From contig JAPLNQ010000101.1 in NCBI GenBank assembly GCA_026401075.1, forward strand, positions 1 to 35,887: a stretch of 35,887 nucleotides of DNA, written 5' to 3'. This stretch comes from Planctomycetia bacterium (GTDB lineage Bacteria > Planctomycetota > Planctomycetia > Pirellulales > UBA1268). Shown here piece after piece: positions 9,268-17,744 of this stretch; position 1 is the stretch's first letter, and the number at the start of each line of letters is the position of its first letter. The notes below the pieces were generated by a model that saw only the letters and a list, made by a program, of their open reading frames with translations, did no database searches and had not been told where the DNA came from. The position numbers were made by a program, and so were the translations under genes.

Positions 9268-10578
9268 GTGGCCGGGATCCAGCGTCCGTTTTCTTTCCGG
9301 GCCATAGGCATCGCCCTGCTCTGCGGGGCCGCGCTGCTCGCGGAAGAGCCAGCCACAACCACGATCGTCCCCGCGCCGGAACTGCCCGCATCGCTCCCGT
9401 GGGACCTGGCCACGCTCAGTCAGCCGCCAGCAGTCGAATGGCTCGACGAAACCTCGCCAGTGCGGTCGCTGCTCTACGCAGGCGAGCCGTTCGAAGGGCA
9501 TGCCACGCGGGTGTTCGCGTATTACGCCACGCCGGCGAGTGTCGCTGGCGGTGGCGATGCGGGCCAGGCCGCCGCGGCCACGACCAAGGGCCCCTGGCCC
9601 GGTGTCGTGCTCGTGCACGGCGGTGGCGGAACGGCGTTTGCCGAATGGGTGACGCTCTGGGCGAAGCAGGGCTATGCCGCGATCGCGATGGACCTCGCCG
9701 GTAGCCGGCCAGACCCTGCGGGCACGAAGAAGAACGCCGTCATCCGTATGGCCGATGGTGGGCCGGGGCAGGAACACAAGAACAAGTTCGACACGATCGC
9801 CACGCCTGAGACAAGTGATGACTGGCCCTACCATGCCGTGGCCAATTGTGTCCGCGCGCACTCGCTGCTACGGAGTTTCCCTGACGTCGATCGCAGCCGC
9901 ACGGCTATCACCGGGATCAGTTGGGGCGGCTACACCACCTGCCTCGTCGCGTCACTCGACAACCGCTTCCGCGCGGCGGTGCCCGTCTACGGCTGCGGCC
10001 ACCTCAGCGACAACAGCTGCTGGCTCGGCGATTTTGAGCGGATCGGCCCCGAGCAGTCGACGCGATGGACAAAGCTCTATGATCCCGGCAGCTATCTGCC
10101 TGCCTGCCGCGTGCCGATCTTCTTCGTGAACGGCACCAACGACTTCGCCTATCCGCTCGACAGCTATGGAAAGAGCTATGCCGATGTGCCGCAGGCGACC
10201 AAGAACATCCGCATCCAGGTGAACATGCCACACGGTCACGAGGCGGGCTGGGCGCCGAAAGAAATCGCCGCCTTCATCGATGCGACGCTGCTCGGTGCAC
10301 CCGGCCTGCCCGTGGTCGGCACGCCGACTGTCGATGAGCGTGGCACGCGGTGCCGCGTCACGGCCGGTGGGCCGGTCGCGTCGGCCGTATTCGTCTCGAC
10401 GGCCGAGCCGGGGCCGATCAACAAACTCACCTGGCAGACCGTACCAGCGGAGGTCGACGCAGACGGCACGCTCGCGGCTCCAAAGCCGCCGGCCGATACG
10501 CGGGCCTATTTCTTCACGGCCACGACCCCCGCCGGGCTCCAGGTGAGTTCGCCGGTGGTCATCGTGCCTGATCGGTGA
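9268..10578 (+). CDS. Exported alpha/beta hydrolase (dienelactone hydrolase / acetylxylan esterase-like)
   Basis: 436-aa ORF (GTG start) with signal-like N-terminus; 'GPWPGVVLVHGGGGTAFAEW', nucleophile elbow 'GISWGGY', late 'PHGHEAGW' His region. Confidence 0.8.
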   Translation: MAGIQRPFSFRAIGIALLCGAALLAEEPATTTIVPAPELPASLPWDLATLSQPPAVEWLDETSPVRSLLYAGEPFEGHATRVFAYYATPASVAGGGDAGQAAAATTKGPWPGVVLVHGGGGTAFAEWVTLWAKQGYAAIAMDLAGSRPDPAGTKKNAVIRMADGGPGQEHKNKFDTIATPETSDDWPYHAVANCVRAHSLLRSFPDVDRSRTAITGISWGGYTTCLVASLDNRFRAAVPVYGCGHLSDNSCWLGDFERIGPEQSTRWTKLYDPGSYLPACRVPIFFVNGTNDFAYPLDSYGKSYADVPQATKNIRIQVNMPHGHEAGWAPKEIAAFIDATLLGAPGLPVVGTPTVDERGTRCRVTAGGPVASAVFVSTAEPGPINKLTWQTVPAEVDADGTLAAPKPPADTRAYFFTATTPAGLQVSSPVVIVPDR

Positions 10579-10622
10579 CGCTGCCCTCTTGCGATGGGCC
10601 GGACATGGCCTATCATCCGGCC

Positions 10623-11717
10623 ATGAACATCACCATCGCTGTGCTCCCTGGCGACTACATCGGCCCCGAGGTCATGGCCGTCGCCCTCCCGATCCTCGAG
10701 ACCGTACTCCGGAAGTCGGGGCATACGCTCGAGCATTCGACCCACGACGTGGGCGGCGCCGGCATCGACCGGCACGGCAAAGCTCTCCCCGACTCCACCC
10801 TCGCGGCCTGCCGGGCGGCCGATGCAATTCTCTTCGGATCGGTTGGCGGGCCGAAGTGGGAAAAGCTGCCTCCGCAGGAGCAGCCTGAGCGGGCGTCGCT
10901 CCTGCCGTTGCGGAAGCATTTCCGTCTGTTCGCGAACGTGCGGCCTGGCCTGCTCTTGAAGAATCTCGTCGACACCTCGCCGCTGCGGCCGGACCGCATC
11001 CCCGACGGCGTCGACATGGTCTGCATCCGCGAACTCACCGGCGGCCTCTACTTCGGGGCCAAATCAACCAGGGAGATCGAAGGGGGCGACATCGAGGCGA
11101 TCGACACGATGGTCTACCGCCGCTCGGAGATCGAGCGGATCACTGACGTCGCCATCGCGACCGCCCGGGCGCGGCGCAGGCACATCACGCTGGTCGACAA
11201 GGCCAACGTGCTCGAGACGTCGGTCCTGTGGCGGAAGGTAGTCGGCGAGCGGATCAAGGCCGTTGCCCCCGACGTCACGCTGGCGACGATGTATATCGAC
11301 AACGCGGCGATGCAACTCGTGTTGCGCCCGTCGCAATTCGACGTCGTGCTCACCGAGAACATGTTCGGCGACATCCTGTCGGACGAGATGGCCGTGATCT
11401 GCGGCTCGCTCGGCATGATGGCCTCAGCGTCGCTCGGGCTCGACGAAAACCGGCACGGCAGGCCGTACGGCCTCTACGAGCCGTCTGGCGGCACAGCGCC
11501 CGACATCGCCGGCCAGGACAAGGCCAACCCCTGTGCGCAGGTGCTATCGGCCGCCCTCATGCTCCGCCACTCGTTCGGGCTGGAGGCCGAGGCGCGGGCG
11601 ATCGAATCGGCCGTGGAGCGGACGGTGGCCTCTTGGATACGCACCGCCGACATCGCCGGTGGCGGCCCGGCCGTGGGCACGAGGGCGATGGGCGAGGCGA
11701 TCCTCGCCCGGCTCTGA
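10623..11717 (+). CDS. leuB: 3-isopropylmalate dehydrogenase
   Basis: MNITIAVLPGDYIGPEVMAVALPIL...FGSVGGPKWEKLPPQEQPERASLLPLRKHF...IRELTGGLYFG...TENMFGDILSDE...YEPSGGTAPDIAGQDKANP. ATG at 10623 chosen over the upstream in-frame start. Confidence 0.95.
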   Translation: MNITIAVLPGDYIGPEVMAVALPILETVLRKSGHTLEHSTHDVGGAGIDRHGKALPDSTLAACRAADAILFGSVGGPKWEKLPPQEQPERASLLPLRKHFRLFANVRPGLLLKNLVDTSPLRPDRIPDGVDMVCIRELTGGLYFGAKSTREIEGGDIEAIDTMVYRRSEIERITDVAIATARARRRHITLVDKANVLETSVLWRKVVGERIKAVAPDVTLATMYIDNAAMQLVLRPSQFDVVLTENMFGDILSDEMAVICGSLGMMASASLGLDENRHGRPYGLYEPSGGTAPDIAGQDKANPCAQVLSAALMLRHSFGLEAEARAIESAVERTVASWIRTADIAGGGPAVGTRAMGEAILARL

Positions 11718-11720
11718 GCC

Positions 11721-11745
11721 GTGGCGGCAAGTTTTAAACTTGTCC
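11721..11745 (+). repeat. Intergenic palindromic repeat, copy A1 (GTGGCGGCAAGTTTTAAACTTGTCC)
   Basis: Contains CAAGTTT-T-AAACTTG palindrome; same pattern at six other intergenic sites in the window. Confidence 0.75.
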
Positions 11746-11762
11746 GTGTCTCGACGCGGATT

Positions 11763-11787
11763 CCACAAGTTAAAAACTCGTGGCCAC
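11763..11787 (-). repeat. Intergenic palindromic repeat, copy A2 (reverse complement GTGGCCACGAGTTTTTAACTTGTGG)
   Basis: Inverted relative to A1, 17 bp away. 11762-11797 is an exact 36-nt inverted match to 35852-35887. Confidence 0.8.
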
Positions 11788-11871
11788 GGGTCGAACTTCG
11801 TCGGCCACGTCGATCGAGTCTATGCTGAATCCTTGCGAACGCCTTAGGCTGGCAGCATTCCAGGAGCGATC

Positions 11872-12975
11872 ATGAAGAGAGAACGACCACAGGCACATGA
11901 CGCCGTCGCGACCGACCGGCGTGGTTTCGTCGGCATGGCGGCCACGGGACTTGCGGCGGCAACGTTGGCGTCGCAGCCTGTGTCGAACGTTGCTGCGGCG
12001 GAGGCCACTGTGGCACAGCGTGAAAAGACGTTTCGTGATCACCTGCTCGAGTGCCTCGGCGGGCCGTGGCCCGAGGCCTGCCCGCTCAACGTTCGCTCGC
12101 GTGAGCCTGTCGAGTTTCGCGGGATGCGGATCGAGAGCGGTCGCAAGGACGGCTACCGCATTGAATCGATCGACTACGAAGTGGAGCCGGGCGACCGTGT
12201 GGCTGCGTTCGTGCTGATCCCGGACGGCGTCGATGCCGCTCACCCCGCGCCCGCCGTCGCGGTGTGGCACCAGCACGCCGGCGAATGGCACCTGGGCAAG
12301 AGCGAGCCGGCCGGTCTGGCCGGCAACCCGATGCACCACACCGGCGTGGCGCTGGCCAAGGAGGGCTACGTGGTGATCTGCCCCGACGCGCTCTGCTTCG
12401 AGGAGCGGCAGAGCCCGGTCCTCGAGAAGGGCAATTACGAACGGTTCGAGTTTCTGCGGCTCACCGTGGCGGGCCGCTGCATGGCCTGGAAAAACATCCT
12501 CGACATGCGGCGGGCGATCGACGTGCTCGCGGCAAGGCCCGAAGTCGACGCCAGCCGCATCGGCTGCTACGGACACTCGATGGGATCGACGCACACGTGG
12601 CTCGTGGGGCCGTGGGACGAGCGGCTCACGTGCCTCGTGGGCAACTGCTGTCTGCCCACCTACGCCGCGATCGAGCGGACCCACCTGCTCCACTGCTTCC
12701 CCAACTTCATCCCTGGCATCCATCAATACGGCGATACACCCGACATCGCCGCCCTGATCGCGCCGCGGCCGCTTCTGCTCAACTTCGGGGAGACCGACAA
12801 GGGGAGCCCGATCGAGGAGGTACGGACCGGCGTCGAACGGATCGGGACAGCGTATCGTGAGGCGGGGGTTCCGGACCGCTTCAGCTCGTTCATCGAGCCC
12901 GGCGTCGGTCATGTGCTCTCCGATGCGATGTGGCAACGCACCCGCGAGTGGCTCGCCCGTTATCTCAAGGCTTAG
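11872..12975 (+). CDS. Tat-exported alpha/beta hydrolase (dienelactone/acetylxylan esterase-like)
   Basis: Twin-arginine N-terminus 'TDRRGFVGMAATGLAAATLA'; 'RIGCYGHSMGSTHTW' nucleophile elbow; 'ALIAPRPLLLNFGETDKGSP'; 'GVGHVLSDAMW'. Confidence 0.8.
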   Translation: MKRERPQAHDAVATDRRGFVGMAATGLAAATLASQPVSNVAAAEATVAQREKTFRDHLLECLGGPWPEACPLNVRSREPVEFRGMRIESGRKDGYRIESIDYEVEPGDRVAAFVLIPDGVDAAHPAPAVAVWHQHAGEWHLGKSEPAGLAGNPMHHTGVALAKEGYVVICPDALCFEERQSPVLEKGNYERFEFLRLTVAGRCMAWKNILDMRRAIDVLAARPEVDASRIGCYGHSMGSTHTWLVGPWDERLTCLVGNCCLPTYAAIERTHLLHCFPNFIPGIHQYGDTPDIAALIAPRPLLLNFGETDKGSPIEEVRTGVERIGTAYREAGVPDRFSSFIEPGVGHVLSDAMWQRTREWLARYLKA

Positions 12976-13012
12976 TCGCTCAGAGCGTAGTGGTATTGGC
13001 GTAGTGGCATAC

Positions 13013-14305
13013 ATGGCAACACCCCATCCCGTTCGGTCCCCTTCCCCAACAGTCGAGCCCATGCTTTCGGACCTCACGCTCTGGCGGCCGTATTGCCAGA
13101 TGAAAACGGCAGGGGAACCGCTGCACGTGGTCGCCGCGGAGGGATCGTGGCTCGAACTCGACTCGGGCCAGAAGATCATCGACGCCCTGTCGTCGTGGTG
13201 GACCGTCTGCCACGGCCATCGCCATCCGCACATCGTGGCGGCCATCGTGGATCAGGCCCACCGGCTGCCGCACGTGATGCTCGGCGGCATCGATCATCCG
13301 CAGGCCGTGCGGCTGGCGGATCGTCTCGCAGCGCTGATGCCCGGCAGCCTGAACCATTCGTTCTTCTGCGACTCCGGCTCCGTGGCCGTCGAAGTCGCCA
13401 TGAAGATGGCGGTGCAGTTCTGGATGAACCGGGGCGAGCCGGCTCGAAAGCGGTTCATCTGCCTGCGGCATTCCTACCACGGCGATACCAGCGGCGCGAT
13501 GAGCGTCTGCGATCCTGACGACAGCATGCACCGGCACTTCCGTGGGTTCCTGCTCGAGCAGTATCCGCGGGAGTTACCGACCGACGAGGAAGGCTGGCAG
13601 TCTTTCGCAGAGTTTCTCAAGGGTGTGGGCGGGCAGTGCGCCGGCGTCATCGTCGAGCCGCTCGTGCAGTGTGCGACCGGCATGCGGTTTCATTCGCCTG
13701 AACAGCTGCGGCGACTGGCGGAGGTCACGCGGGAGGCTGGGCTCCTGTTCATCGCCGATGAGATCGGGACGGGCTTTTGGCGGACCGGCAAACGGCTCGC
13801 CTGCGACTGGGCCGGCGTGGTGCCCGACATTCTCTGCCTCGGCAAGTCTCTTACTGGGGGCACGCTGCCGATGGCCGTGGCGATGGCGACCACGGAGGTC
13901 TTTGCCGCGTTTTACAGCGATCAGGCCGACCATGCCCTGATGCACGGGCCGACCTACATGGGCAATCCGCTCTGCTGTGCGGCAGCCAATGCGTCGCTCG
14001 ACCTCTTCGAACGGGAGCCTGTGGCGGAACGGGTGGCTGCGATCGAACAGATGGGCCGCGAGTGGCTCGAGCCGCTGGCCGCCCTCGGGCATGTGCGGGA
14101 GGTCCGCTGCCGCGGCGGCTTTCTCGCGGTCGAAACGGAGAAAGCATTCGATCGAAAGCAGCTTGCGCCCTCGATCGTCGAGTATTCCGTCTGGCTGCGG
14201 CCGATCGGCAATGTGATGTATGCCGTGCCGCCGTTCACGATCACGGCTGACGAACTGCGGCAGGTGATCGACGCGATGTCGGCCGCGGTGCGGGCGAATG
14301 CGTAG
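13013..14305 (+). CDS. bioA: Adenosylmethionine-8-amino-7-oxononanoate aminotransferase
   Basis: 'LWRPYCQMKTAGEPLHVVAAEGSWLELDSGQKIIDALSSWWTVCHGHRHPHI', 'HSYHGDTSGAMSV', 'LLFIADEIGTGFWRTGK', 'LCLGKSLTGGTLPMA' (PLP lysine), 'HGPTYMGNPLCCAAA'. Start may instead be 13061. Confidence 0.95.
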   Translation: MATPHPVRSPSPTVEPMLSDLTLWRPYCQMKTAGEPLHVVAAEGSWLELDSGQKIIDALSSWWTVCHGHRHPHIVAAIVDQAHRLPHVMLGGIDHPQAVRLADRLAALMPGSLNHSFFCDSGSVAVEVAMKMAVQFWMNRGEPARKRFICLRHSYHGDTSGAMSVCDPDDSMHRHFRGFLLEQYPRELPTDEEGWQSFAEFLKGVGGQCAGVIVEPLVQCATGMRFHSPEQLRRLAEVTREAGLLFIADEIGTGFWRTGKRLACDWAGVVPDILCLGKSLTGGTLPMAVAMATTEVFAAFYSDQADHALMHGPTYMGNPLCCAAANASLDLFEREPVAERVAAIEQMGREWLEPLAALGHVREVRCRGGFLAVETEKAFDRKQLAPSIVEYSVWLRPIGNVMYAVPPFTITADELRQVIDAMSAAVRANA

Positions 14306-14321
14306 GCGGTGCCGGGAAACA

Positions 14322-14344
14322 ACAAGATGCAATCTTGTCGCCAC
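14322..14344 (-). repeat. Intergenic palindromic repeat, copy B1 (ACAAGATGCAATCTTGTCGCCAC on +)
   Basis: Arms ACAAGAT/ATCTTGT, spacer gca; reverse complement GTGGCGACAAGATTGCATCTTGT fits the family consensus. Confidence 0.75.
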
Positions 14345-14358
14345 GGGGAGTCTTTCAC

Positions 14359-14383
14359 GTGGCAGCGAGTTTGTAACTTGCTG
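14359..14383 (+). repeat. Intergenic palindromic repeat, copy B2 (GTGGCAGCGAGTTTGTAACTTGCTG)
   Basis: Aligns with GTGGCCACGAGTTTTTAACTTGTGG at other loci; diverges from B1 with the GTGGC ends facing each other. Confidence 0.65.
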
Positions 14384-14406
14384 ATGCCTGTCGCCACGCG
14401 CGGCGA

Positions 14407-15312
14407 CTAAAACACGTTGGGCACGAAGTGGCCGCCACGGCAGCGTTTGAGGTAGTCGAGCGCCGCCACCTGCCCGGTGGTCTCGAGGGCGTCGCGGTAG
14501 ACGGGGTCGTGAAAGCCCTCGATGTCGATGCTGCCCCGCCAGCCGTGGAGCCTGAGCGTGCTGATCAGGTCGGTCCAGTTGGTGTCGCCGAAGCCGGGGG
14601 TGCGGTGGTGGATGTATTGCACGCCGCCGCGGATCCCGTGCTCGCGGACCACGTCCCACAACACCGTCGCGTCCTTGCCGTGGATGTGCCAGATGCGGTG
14701 GCAGTAGCGGCGTAACTGCGGCAGTGGATCGACGAAGCTCACGATCTGGTGGCACGGCTCCCACTCGAGGCCGATTACCGGGCTCTGCACCTCGCCGAAG
14801 ATTGCCTCCCAGGCCTGCGGGGCATGGGCGATGTTGCGGTCGCCCGCTTCCCACGTGCCACGGGCCTCACAATTCTCAAAAGCCAGCCGCACCCCCTGCT
14901 CTTCCGCGCGGGCGGCGAGCGGTCGAAAGACCTCGCCGAATCGGCCGTATGACTCGGGCACCGGCCGGCCCGGAATCCGACCGGCGAAGCCCGACACGAT
15001 GTCGCAGCCGAAGCTGGCAGCGGCATCGATGAGCCGCTCCCAGTCGCGAACCGTCTCGGGACTCGTGAGCGGATTGCCGTAGACGCCGATGGCGCTCACG
15101 CGACGCGGCAGGTCGCCGCTCGCGACCGGGCATTCCTCGAGCACCCGCCGGACGGCGTCGGCCAGCCCGGAGAGATTGGCGTCGCCGACGCTCTTGCCGA
15201 AACTGATCTGGAAGGTTTCGAAGCCGAGCGGGAGGAGTTGGCGGATCACCTCTGCAGTGCGGTCGTGGGCGGGGACAAGCGTGCCGATGCGGATGTCGTC
15301 GTGGGCGTGCAT
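14407..15312 (-). CDS. Sugar phosphate isomerase/epimerase (xylose isomerase-like TIM barrel)
   Basis: MHAHDDIRIGTLVPAHDRTAEVIRQLLPLGFETFQISFG...'RLAFENCEARGTW'...'VIGLEWEPCHQI'...'IWHIHGKDA'...'GSIDIEGFHDP'. ORF extends to 15495 but ATG at 15312 is the probable start. Confidence 0.85.
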   Translation of the reverse strand: MHAHDDIRIGTLVPAHDRTAEVIRQLLPLGFETFQISFGKSVGDANLSGLADAVRRVLEECPVASGDLPRRVSAIGVYGNPLTSPETVRDWERLIDAAASFGCDIVSGFAGRIPGRPVPESYGRFGEVFRPLAARAEEQGVRLAFENCEARGTWEAGDRNIAHAPQAWEAIFGEVQSPVIGLEWEPCHQIVSFVDPLPQLRRYCHRIWHIHGKDATVLWDVVREHGIRGGVQYIHHRTPGFGDTNWTDLISTLRLHGWRGSIDIEGFHDPVYRDALETTGQVAALDYLKRCRGGHFVPNVF

Positions 15313-15390
15313 GATGGAAGCGTAGGGTACAATCTCGTGAGCGGGAAGATGTGTGTTTGGACCCAGAGTGATCCTGAAGCCAGAGTGATC

Positions 15391-15837
15391 ATGAACAAGG
15401 CCTTCTGCAAGGAGCCCGATTCGAGCCTGCCGCCGCGGTGCCCCCGCTGCGGTGCGGACGGCCTGCCGGTAGCGCCGGAGACCCTGCGGGCCCACCTGGC
15501 CTCAGACGCAGCCGAGTCGCTCGGTGAGCCGGCCTACTGGTGCGTGACCGACGCCTGCCCCGTCGCCTACTTTGACCTTTTCGAACGGAGCGTGGATTCC
15601 GCCGCCGCCCATGGCCTCTACTGGCCAAAGGATCCCGCCGGGCCCCTCTGCTGCTGCCACGGCCTGAGCGTGGACGACGTCGACGCCGACCTTGCAGAGC
15701 CCGTGCCTTTGCGGGTGCGGGCGGTGGTGCAGAAGGCCGGCCAGCCCGATGCGGCCTGCACGACGAAGAGCCCCGACGGTCGCCCATGCGTGGCACGCGT
15801 CCAGCGGTACTACATGCGGCAGAAGCAGAAAGGCTGA
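15391..15837 (+). CDS. Small cysteine-rich protein resembling the N-terminal zinc/[2Fe-2S] domain of CopZ
   Basis: Cys pattern CPRCG...WCVTDACPVAYF...LCCCHGLSVDDV...CTTKSPDGRPC resembles CopZ-type 'C-x2-C ... C-x4-C-x-V-x-YF ... CxC' domains; no HMA domain follows. Confidence 0.6.
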   Translation: MNKAFCKEPDSSLPPRCPRCGADGLPVAPETLRAHLASDAAESLGEPAYWCVTDACPVAYFDLFERSVDSAAAHGLYWPKDPAGPLCCCHGLSVDDVDADLAEPVPLRVRAVVQKAGQPDAACTTKSPDGRPCVARVQRYYMRQKQKG

Positions 15838-15858
15838 CCCCGGTCAGCGTTCTATTCC

Positions 15859-16572
15859 ATGCGACTGCTGAGTTGGAACATCCACAAGGGGATCGGCGGC
15901 CGGGACCGGCGGTATTCGCTCGCGCGGATCATCGACTGCATCGAGGCGGAGAATCCCGACTTGATCTGCCTGCAGGAGGTGGACCGTCTCGTGTCGCGGA
16001 GCAGGCTCGATGATCAGCCCCGGCTGCTCGCCCGCTACTTCCGCGCGCATTCGGTGTTTCAGGCGAACGTGGCGGCTGGTGAAGGCGGCTACGGCAACCT
16101 CGTGCTGTCGCGATGGCCGGTGGAGAGCCGCCACCGGATTCTGCTGCGGCATGGCACGCGAAAGCCACGCGGTGCGCAGTTGCTTGTCATCGACAGTCCC
16201 GAGGGTCCACTGCACCTGGTGCACACGCATCTGGGGCTGGCGGAGCGGGAGCGGCACTGGCAGATGGACCGCCTGCTCGGCCACATGCTCTTCCGCTCGG
16301 CCGACAACCTACCGACGATGGTCGTGGGTGACTTCAACGATTGGCGCGACACACTCGCCGCTGCGAGCCTAGCCGCAAATGGCTTCGCGCAGGTGACCCA
16401 TCCGGCGGGAAAATTTCGGTCGTTCCCGGCATGGCTGGCGGTAGGGGCGCTCGACAAGGCATTCATTCGGGGCGCGATCGAGGTGCGTCAGGCGCGGATC
16501 GTGAAGACGAGCCTCTCGCATGTCGCCAGCGACCACCTGCCGCTGGTGATCGATTTTCACGTGGGATCGTGA
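15859..16572 (+). CDS. Endonuclease/exonuclease/phosphatase (EEP) family protein
   Basis: 'MRLLSWNIHKGIGGRDRRYSLARIIDCIEAENPDLICLQEVD', 'VHTHLGLAERERHWQ', 'MVVGDFNDWRDTL', 'SHVASDHLPLVIDF'. Confidence 0.9.
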   Translation: MRLLSWNIHKGIGGRDRRYSLARIIDCIEAENPDLICLQEVDRLVSRSRLDDQPRLLARYFRAHSVFQANVAAGEGGYGNLVLSRWPVESRHRILLRHGTRKPRGAQLLVIDSPEGPLHLVHTHLGLAERERHWQMDRLLGHMLFRSADNLPTMVVGDFNDWRDTLAAASLAANGFAQVTHPAGKFRSFPAWLAVGALDKAFIRGAIEVRQARIVKTSLSHVASDHLPLVIDFHVGS

Positions 16573-16578
16573 TCCTCT

Positions 16579-16603
16579 GTGGGGACAAGATTGCATCTTG
16601 TCC
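16579..16603 (+). repeat. Intergenic palindromic repeat, copy C (GTGGGGACAAGATTGCATCTTGTCC); perfect 9-bp stem
   Basis: GGACAAGAT-TGC-ATCTTGTCC at 16583-16603, between two convergent stop codons. Confidence 0.8.
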
Positions 16604-16612
16604 ATGCCGTCG

Positions 16613-17596
16613 TCACGAGGCGTTGGCCAGACGCAGCGTGTCGTCGAACGATCGTAGACCGGCGGTGGCGCCCAGACCCGTCACGCAGCAGGCAGCCGTG
16701 GCGGCGCCGAGCAGGCCAGCCTCGCGGAGTGGCATGCCTCGGAGGACTCCCGTGAGCAGACCGGCGAGGAACGAGTCGCCCGCGCCGGTCGTGTCGACGA
16801 CCGGACCAGGGGCGGCTACGCACGGAATATCGAAGACTTCGCCGACCGCGGGGCTCAGGAGCGTGCCCTGCGTGCCAAGTTTTACGCCGACGATACCCCC
16901 CGCTCCATGCCGTCGGTAGCAGTCGATGATCTCCTTCGGGTCGGAGAGCCCGGTCTGGTGGACGGCTTCGTCGAGGCTGGGCACATAGATGTCGACGTGT
17001 GGCAGGGCTGGCGCAAGTTGCGCGAGTGTGCCTCCGGAGCTACCGGTTTCGAGCGTGACGCGGCAGCCTGTCGCCTTGATGGTCGCGAGGGCGTCGGCCA
17101 GCACCGGCTCGAGGGAAGGCAAGAGTCCGAAATAGCCGACGAGCGCCATGCGGCTGTTGCCGAAGTGCGCAGCCTGCCGCTTGATGAAGGTGAGATCGAT
17201 GGCGTGCGGCGCGCCGACGTGATGGGCGAAGCTGCGTTCGCCGCTCGGATCGATCAGCACGGCGGTCGTGCTGGTGGCGAGCGTGGCGTGCGGTTCGAGC
17301 GCCGCGGTGTCGATCCCCTCGGCCGTGAGCCGCGATCGGACGACGCTACCCCAGAGATCGTCGCCCACCAGGCTCGACGCCGCCACGCGAAGTCCGAGCC
17401 GCTGCATGGCGGTGCCAGAGTTGCAGACGATGCCGCCGGTGGTCACCTCGATTGGCTCGACGTGAAATAGCCGGCCGGCACCGACCGGCTGCGTGAGCGG
17501 CACCGGTCGAACGAGGATGTCTGCCACGCAGGTACCGCAGACGATGCAATCGATCGCGTTGCCGTGTGACGAATCGCCGTGGGGTCTGCCGCTCAT
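16613..17596 (-). CDS. PfkB-family carbohydrate kinase (ribokinase/adenosine-kinase-like)
   Basis: 'IDCIVCGTCVADILVRPVP', 'TTGGIVCNSGTAMQRLGL', 'VVDTTGAGDSFLAGLLTGVLRGMPL' (PfkB signature 2). Confidence 0.9.
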   Translation of the reverse strand: MSGRPHGDSSHGNAIDCIVCGTCVADILVRPVPLTQPVGAGRLFHVEPIEVTTGGIVCNSGTAMQRLGLRVAASSLVGDDLWGSVVRSRLTAEGIDTAALEPHATLATSTTAVLIDPSGERSFAHHVGAPHAIDLTFIKRQAAHFGNSRMALVGYFGLLPSLEPVLADALATIKATGCRVTLETGSSGGTLAQLAPALPHVDIYVPSLDEAVHQTGLSDPKEIIDCYRRHGAGGIVGVKLGTQGTLLSPAVGEVFDIPCVAAPGPVVDTTGAGDSFLAGLLTGVLRGMPLREAGLLGAATAACCVTGLGATAGLRSFDDTLRLANAS

Positions 17597-17744
17597 GCCA
17601 ACGCCTTACCCGTCGAGTGGAGTCGCGTGGCGTTGCTGCTGGGAACGTTCTCCGGCACGCATCGCCACGCATCGGATGGGATCGATTGTAGCCCGTGCCC
17701 ATCGACGGCCTGGGGCCCAATCCTTATGTTTTTTCAGCCCCGGC

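Noticed and set aside
7705-9861. 718-aa minus-strand ORF opposite the 1620-aa protein and esterase
   Set aside because: Arg/His/Gly-rich composition typical of antisense ORFs in GC-rich DNA; sense-strand proteins are clearly domain-bearing.
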